From positions 182,957 through 246,956 of the forward strand of contig JAGDZR010000020.1 of the NCBI GenBank assembly GCA_049115695.1: a stretch of DNA of 64,000 nt, read 5' to 3'. The stretch comes from JAGDZR01 sp049115695. GTDB taxonomy: Bacteria; Bacteroidota; Bacteroidia; Cytophagales; Cyclobacteriaceae. Under the pieces are notes generated by a model. The model was not told the DNA's origin, searched no databases, and saw only the letters and a program-made list of their open reading frames with translations. Positions 61,601 through 64,000 of this stretch are shown piece by piece. Position 1 is the first letter of the stretch. Each line of letters starts with the position of its first letter. The position numbers and the translations under genes were made by a program.

Positions 61601-62878
61601 ATGTTATCTGTTGTAGGTATCCGCGAAAGCTTTGATCTGTACGTTTCTGGGCTATTGAAACGAGGAATAAAAAATTCAAAAGAAATTCTCAATGAAGTAA
61701 TCAATACTGACAATGCAAGAAAGGCAACTCAGCAGCAGCTGGATGAAACCTTGTCAAAGTCCAATAATCTTGCTAAACAAATTGGCAGCTTGATGAAGGA
61801 GGGTAAAAAGGAAGAAGCCAATGCCATTAAAACTGAAACTACTGTGCTTAAGGAATTGAGTAAGGAGCTTACAGATAAACTTAGTCTTATAAATCAAGAC
61901 CTTCAGCAGCAACTTTACAATATCCCCAATATTCCGAACGAAAAAGTCCCTTCAGGTCTTAAAGAAGAGAATAATGAAATAATTAAGCAAGCCGGAGAAA
62001 TTCCCAAATTAATAGCAAAGGCAAAACCTCATTGGGAATTGATTAAAGATTTTGACATCATTGATTTCGAACTCGGTAACAAAGTGAGTGGTGCTGGCTT
62101 CCCTTTTTATAAAAATGAAGGAGCTCGCTTATCAAGATCTCTGGTGAACTTTTTCCTTAATGAAGCAAGTAATGCTGGGTATAGTGAAGTCCAACCTCCT
62201 ATTTTGATTAATGAAGAATCAGGGTATGGGACGGGGCAACTACCAGACAAAGAAGGTCAAATGTATCATATTGAGGATACTAATCTGTATTTAATTCCTA
62301 CAGCAGAAGTCCCAATAACTAATATCTTCAGAGACACTATTCTTAAAGAAACGGATCTACCTCAAAAATTGGCAGGTTATACACCTTGCTTTCGAAGAGA
62401 AGCAGGTTCTTGGGGAGCGCATGTCAGAGGATTGAACAGACTTCACCAATTTGACAAAGTCGAAATTGTGCAAATCACGCATCCGAATGATAGTTATGAA
62501 ACACTGGATAGTATGGTCGCACATGTGGAAAGCATCATTAAAAAACTTGAACTCCCGTATAGAATTTTAAGGTTATGCGGTGGGGACTTGGGATTTACAT
62601 CAGCCATTACCTATGATTTTGAAGTTTACTCAGCTGCGCAAGAAAAATGGTTAGAGGTTAGCTCTGTCTCCAATTTTGAAAATTATCAAGCCAATAGACT
62701 TAAACTTCGATTCAAGGAATCAGATGGCAAAAAGCAAATGGCCCATACATTAAATGGAAGTGCGCTGGCCCTTCCAAGAATAATGGCAGCCATTCTAGAA
62801 AATAATCAAACGGAAACTGGTATCACAATTCCTAAAGTGCTTCAGCCTCTCATGGGTATTGATTCAATTACCAAATAA
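61601..62878 (+). CDS. serS: seryl-tRNA synthetase
   Basis: A 425-residue class II synthetase. The ATG at 61601 gives MLSVVGIRESFDLYVSGLLK, which fits the N-terminal coiled-coil arm (about 30-105); the longer frame from 61517 adds a hydrophobic stretch not found in SerRS. Motif 2 is YTPCFRREAGSWG and motif 3 is NGSALALPRIMAAILEN. Length is normal. Confidence 0.96.
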   Translation: MLSVVGIRESFDLYVSGLLKRGIKNSKEILNEVINTDNARKATQQQLDETLSKSNNLAKQIGSLMKEGKKEEANAIKTETTVLKELSKELTDKLSLINQDLQQQLYNIPNIPNEKVPSGLKEENNEIIKQAGEIPKLIAKAKPHWELIKDFDIIDFELGNKVSGAGFPFYKNEGARLSRSLVNFFLNEASNAGYSEVQPPILINEESGYGTGQLPDKEGQMYHIEDTNLYLIPTAEVPITNIFRDTILKETDLPQKLAGYTPCFRREAGSWGAHVRGLNRLHQFDKVEIVQITHPNDSYETLDSMVAHVESIIKKLELPYRILRLCGGDLGFTSAITYDFEVYSAAQEKWLEVSSVSNFENYQANRLKLRFKESDGKKQMAHTLNGSALALPRIMAAILENNQTETGITIPKVLQPLMGIDSITK

Positions 62879-63690
62879 ATTATCACCCGATTTATACTAG
62901 ATCAAACAGTGATTCCAATGCGCAAATTGCAAGGCACCTGCACTAAGCATAGATTTTGGAAAGTCGGTACAGGAAAAAGCTAACATTTATTACTCCCCTG
63001 AACTGGGTGCTCAATAGTCTCAACAGCAGCATTTGTATCTTCTTCTTCGAGATAGTTGAGGATAATCAAATAGTGATCAGCTCTATCAGACGGCAGTACT
63101 GGGATCTCTGGCCCGATGATGGAGCGGGAAGGGAGAAATTAATCTGTTAACCGATAAAGCTGAAAACCTGGTAGTATTGCCTCAGTACCCCCTACTTTCT
63201 TGCACGAACAACTATCGAAACCAATAATGTGACAACTGGGCAGTAACGTCTATTGAACGCGGCAGGTGGCAAACACAGAAGATTTAGCGACAGAGCTGTG
63301 TTGCTGCTAAGCGTAAGAATTGCGGGTAAGCAGAGCGCAGGCAGTGGGTTATTGTTTGGCAAATGTCTTTTGCCGCTTTGGTGGACCGTTCGTTTTTGAT
63401 AAGAAAAATGAAGTGCCACTCCGGCAATGATGAGGAGCGAAAAAAGACGAAAATACAACAGGCATTATCAGACATCAGCCAGGTGAGCCCTAAGCAAACA
63501 GTATTTTCTTATTGCCCACTTCATAGTGCCTTATGAGTCTTGATAGCTCATTGATATTGTTGACTTATGGGAACAGATTAGCAGAAAGTGTTCAATCTAA
63601 TCGTTTTGAGGGATGGCACTATTCCGTCACCTTTAGCCTTATTTATCAACTGTGGGCTCACAGCCCAATAGTTGAGTGTTATCGATGCAC
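62879..63690. other. unexplained gene-poor stretch with stem-loops
   Basis: About 810 nt after serS with no intact gene. The left half (62940-63160) has short ORFs without family features. The part 63190-63460 is richer in GC than its surroundings. It has a stem GCAAACACAG (63269-63278) with CTGTGTTGC (63296-63304), a crossing stem TTAGC (63284-63288) with GCTAA (63306-63310), and GGCAAA with TTTGCC (63358-63374). The minus-strand frame 63192-63458 is open, but its composition (LPNNNPLPALCLP) looks like non-coding DNA. An RNA or repeat is possible. Confidence 0.3.
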
Positions 63691-63886
63691 TCAATTCGGA
63701 TTAAGCGTAGCGGAAAATCTTTGATGGTTATCTCCTCATTAAAACCCGTGTGAAGAAAGTTTCTGACCCAAAATGTCACCAGGTTGAAGATTCTTTTCAA
63801 TTAATCTGACTAATGTAATTATCACTATTCTTTTCTACTGAAACTACCTCGAAGTATTCCAAAATACCTTCAGGTAGCAATAGCTC
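63690..63886 (-). pseudogene. relic of an ISAon1-type transposase N-terminal region
   Basis: On the minus strand, three frames continue each other: ELLLPEGILEYFEVVSVEKN, then IEKNLQPGDILGQKLSSHGF, then NEEITIKDFPLR. Together they read like the start of ISAon1-family transposases (LLPEGxLxYFE, EEKNxxP, ITIxDFPIR). At least two frameshifts and internal stops break the frame, so it is dead. Only the first ~60 residues remain; the rest and both IS ends are not identified. The last bases to 64000 may hold one end. Confidence 0.7.
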
Positions 63887-64000
63887 CTATGCACTTAATT
63901 CCAATGGATACTTTTTGTTCGCAAAAAAATAATTCGGAGATACCCCACAGGTTTTCGGATTGATCCATAATAGGCCATAAAAAAGGGAAGTTGACTATTC

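Noticed and set aside
63192..63458. Minus-strand ORF of 88 residues
   Set aside because: Its composition is unlike exported or cytoplasmic proteins, it lacks a start context, and the DNA below it has RNA-like stems.
1..64000. tRNA, rRNA, tmRNA, RNase P RNA or CRISPR arrays
   Set aside because: No T-loop pattern with a cloverleaf, no conserved RNA boxes and no regular spaced repeats were found by reading.

Overview
The window is chromosomal DNA of a member of the Bacteroidota, most likely a marine Cytophagales bacterium. The evidence is the family content (DUF4270 lipoprotein, head-GIN adhesin-like protein, OprO/P-type porins, Na_symport large and small subunits, SecA with a long insertion, Rho with a charged N-terminal insert) and repeated promoters of the Bacteroidota type, with a TAnnTTTG -7 element upstream of many genes. 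No tRNA, rRNA or CRISPR array was seen.

Layout. 1-1.7 kb: a truncated MerR regulator, DUF4286, a DUF6364/PIN toxin-antitoxin-like pair and a GNAT enzyme. 1.7-8 kb: SRPBCC protein, acetyl-CoA synthetase, the Na+/solute symporter pair (large subunit plus DUF4212), ZIP transporter and ApbE. 8.1-13.6 kb: ruvB, queG, purU, an aminotransferase and a THUMP RNA methyltransferase. 13.6-18.5 kb: sulfatase, then nrdA and nrdB on the minus strand. 18.5-19.0 kb: a 480 bp gap with a structured nrdB leader and a cluster of DnaA boxes. 19-28.7 kb: rplU-rpmA, an HNH/NUMOD4 gene, pullulanase-like enzyme, rplS, dapF, secA, SPOR lipoprotein and an M20 amidohydrolase.

28.8-37.4 kb is a phosphate-acquisition block: OprO/P porin, pstSCAB, phoU and two Na/Pi cotransporters, the second fused to a PhoU-like domain. 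Two of its promoters carry the same arrangement: TTAACA, 5 nt, TTAACA, 9 nt, then the -7 element. 37.6-40.5 kb: holin-like membrane protein, small membrane protein, AraC regulator and acyl-CoA dehydrogenase. 40.6-48.2 kb is a signalling island: a chemoreceptor with a bimodular helical sensor, a second OprO/P porin and a degenerate receiver protein on one strand; a NarL-type regulator, CheY-like regulator, hybrid-sensor-free histidine kinase and stand-alone TonB-plug lipoprotein on the other.

48.2-62.9 kb is mostly housekeeping: a five-gene minus-strand operon (panC, panD, a YbhN-like flippase-fold protein, rfaE2-like adenylyltransferase, zinc metallopeptidase), then a half-length glycogen-synthase-like protein, DUF4270, glmS, ridA, gltX, a small conserved-looking protein, a lysine/saccharopine-type dehydrogenase, head-GIN protein, rho and serS. 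The last 1.1 kb has no intact gene: it holds a structured, GC-richer stretch and a frameshifted relic of an ISAon1-type transposase.

The most interesting places are the DnaA-box cluster and leader between nrdB and rplU, the matched Pho-type promoters, the porin/chemoreceptor/pseudo-receiver island, the PIN protein with substituted acidic residues, and the unexplained structured segment near 63.2-63.4 kb.
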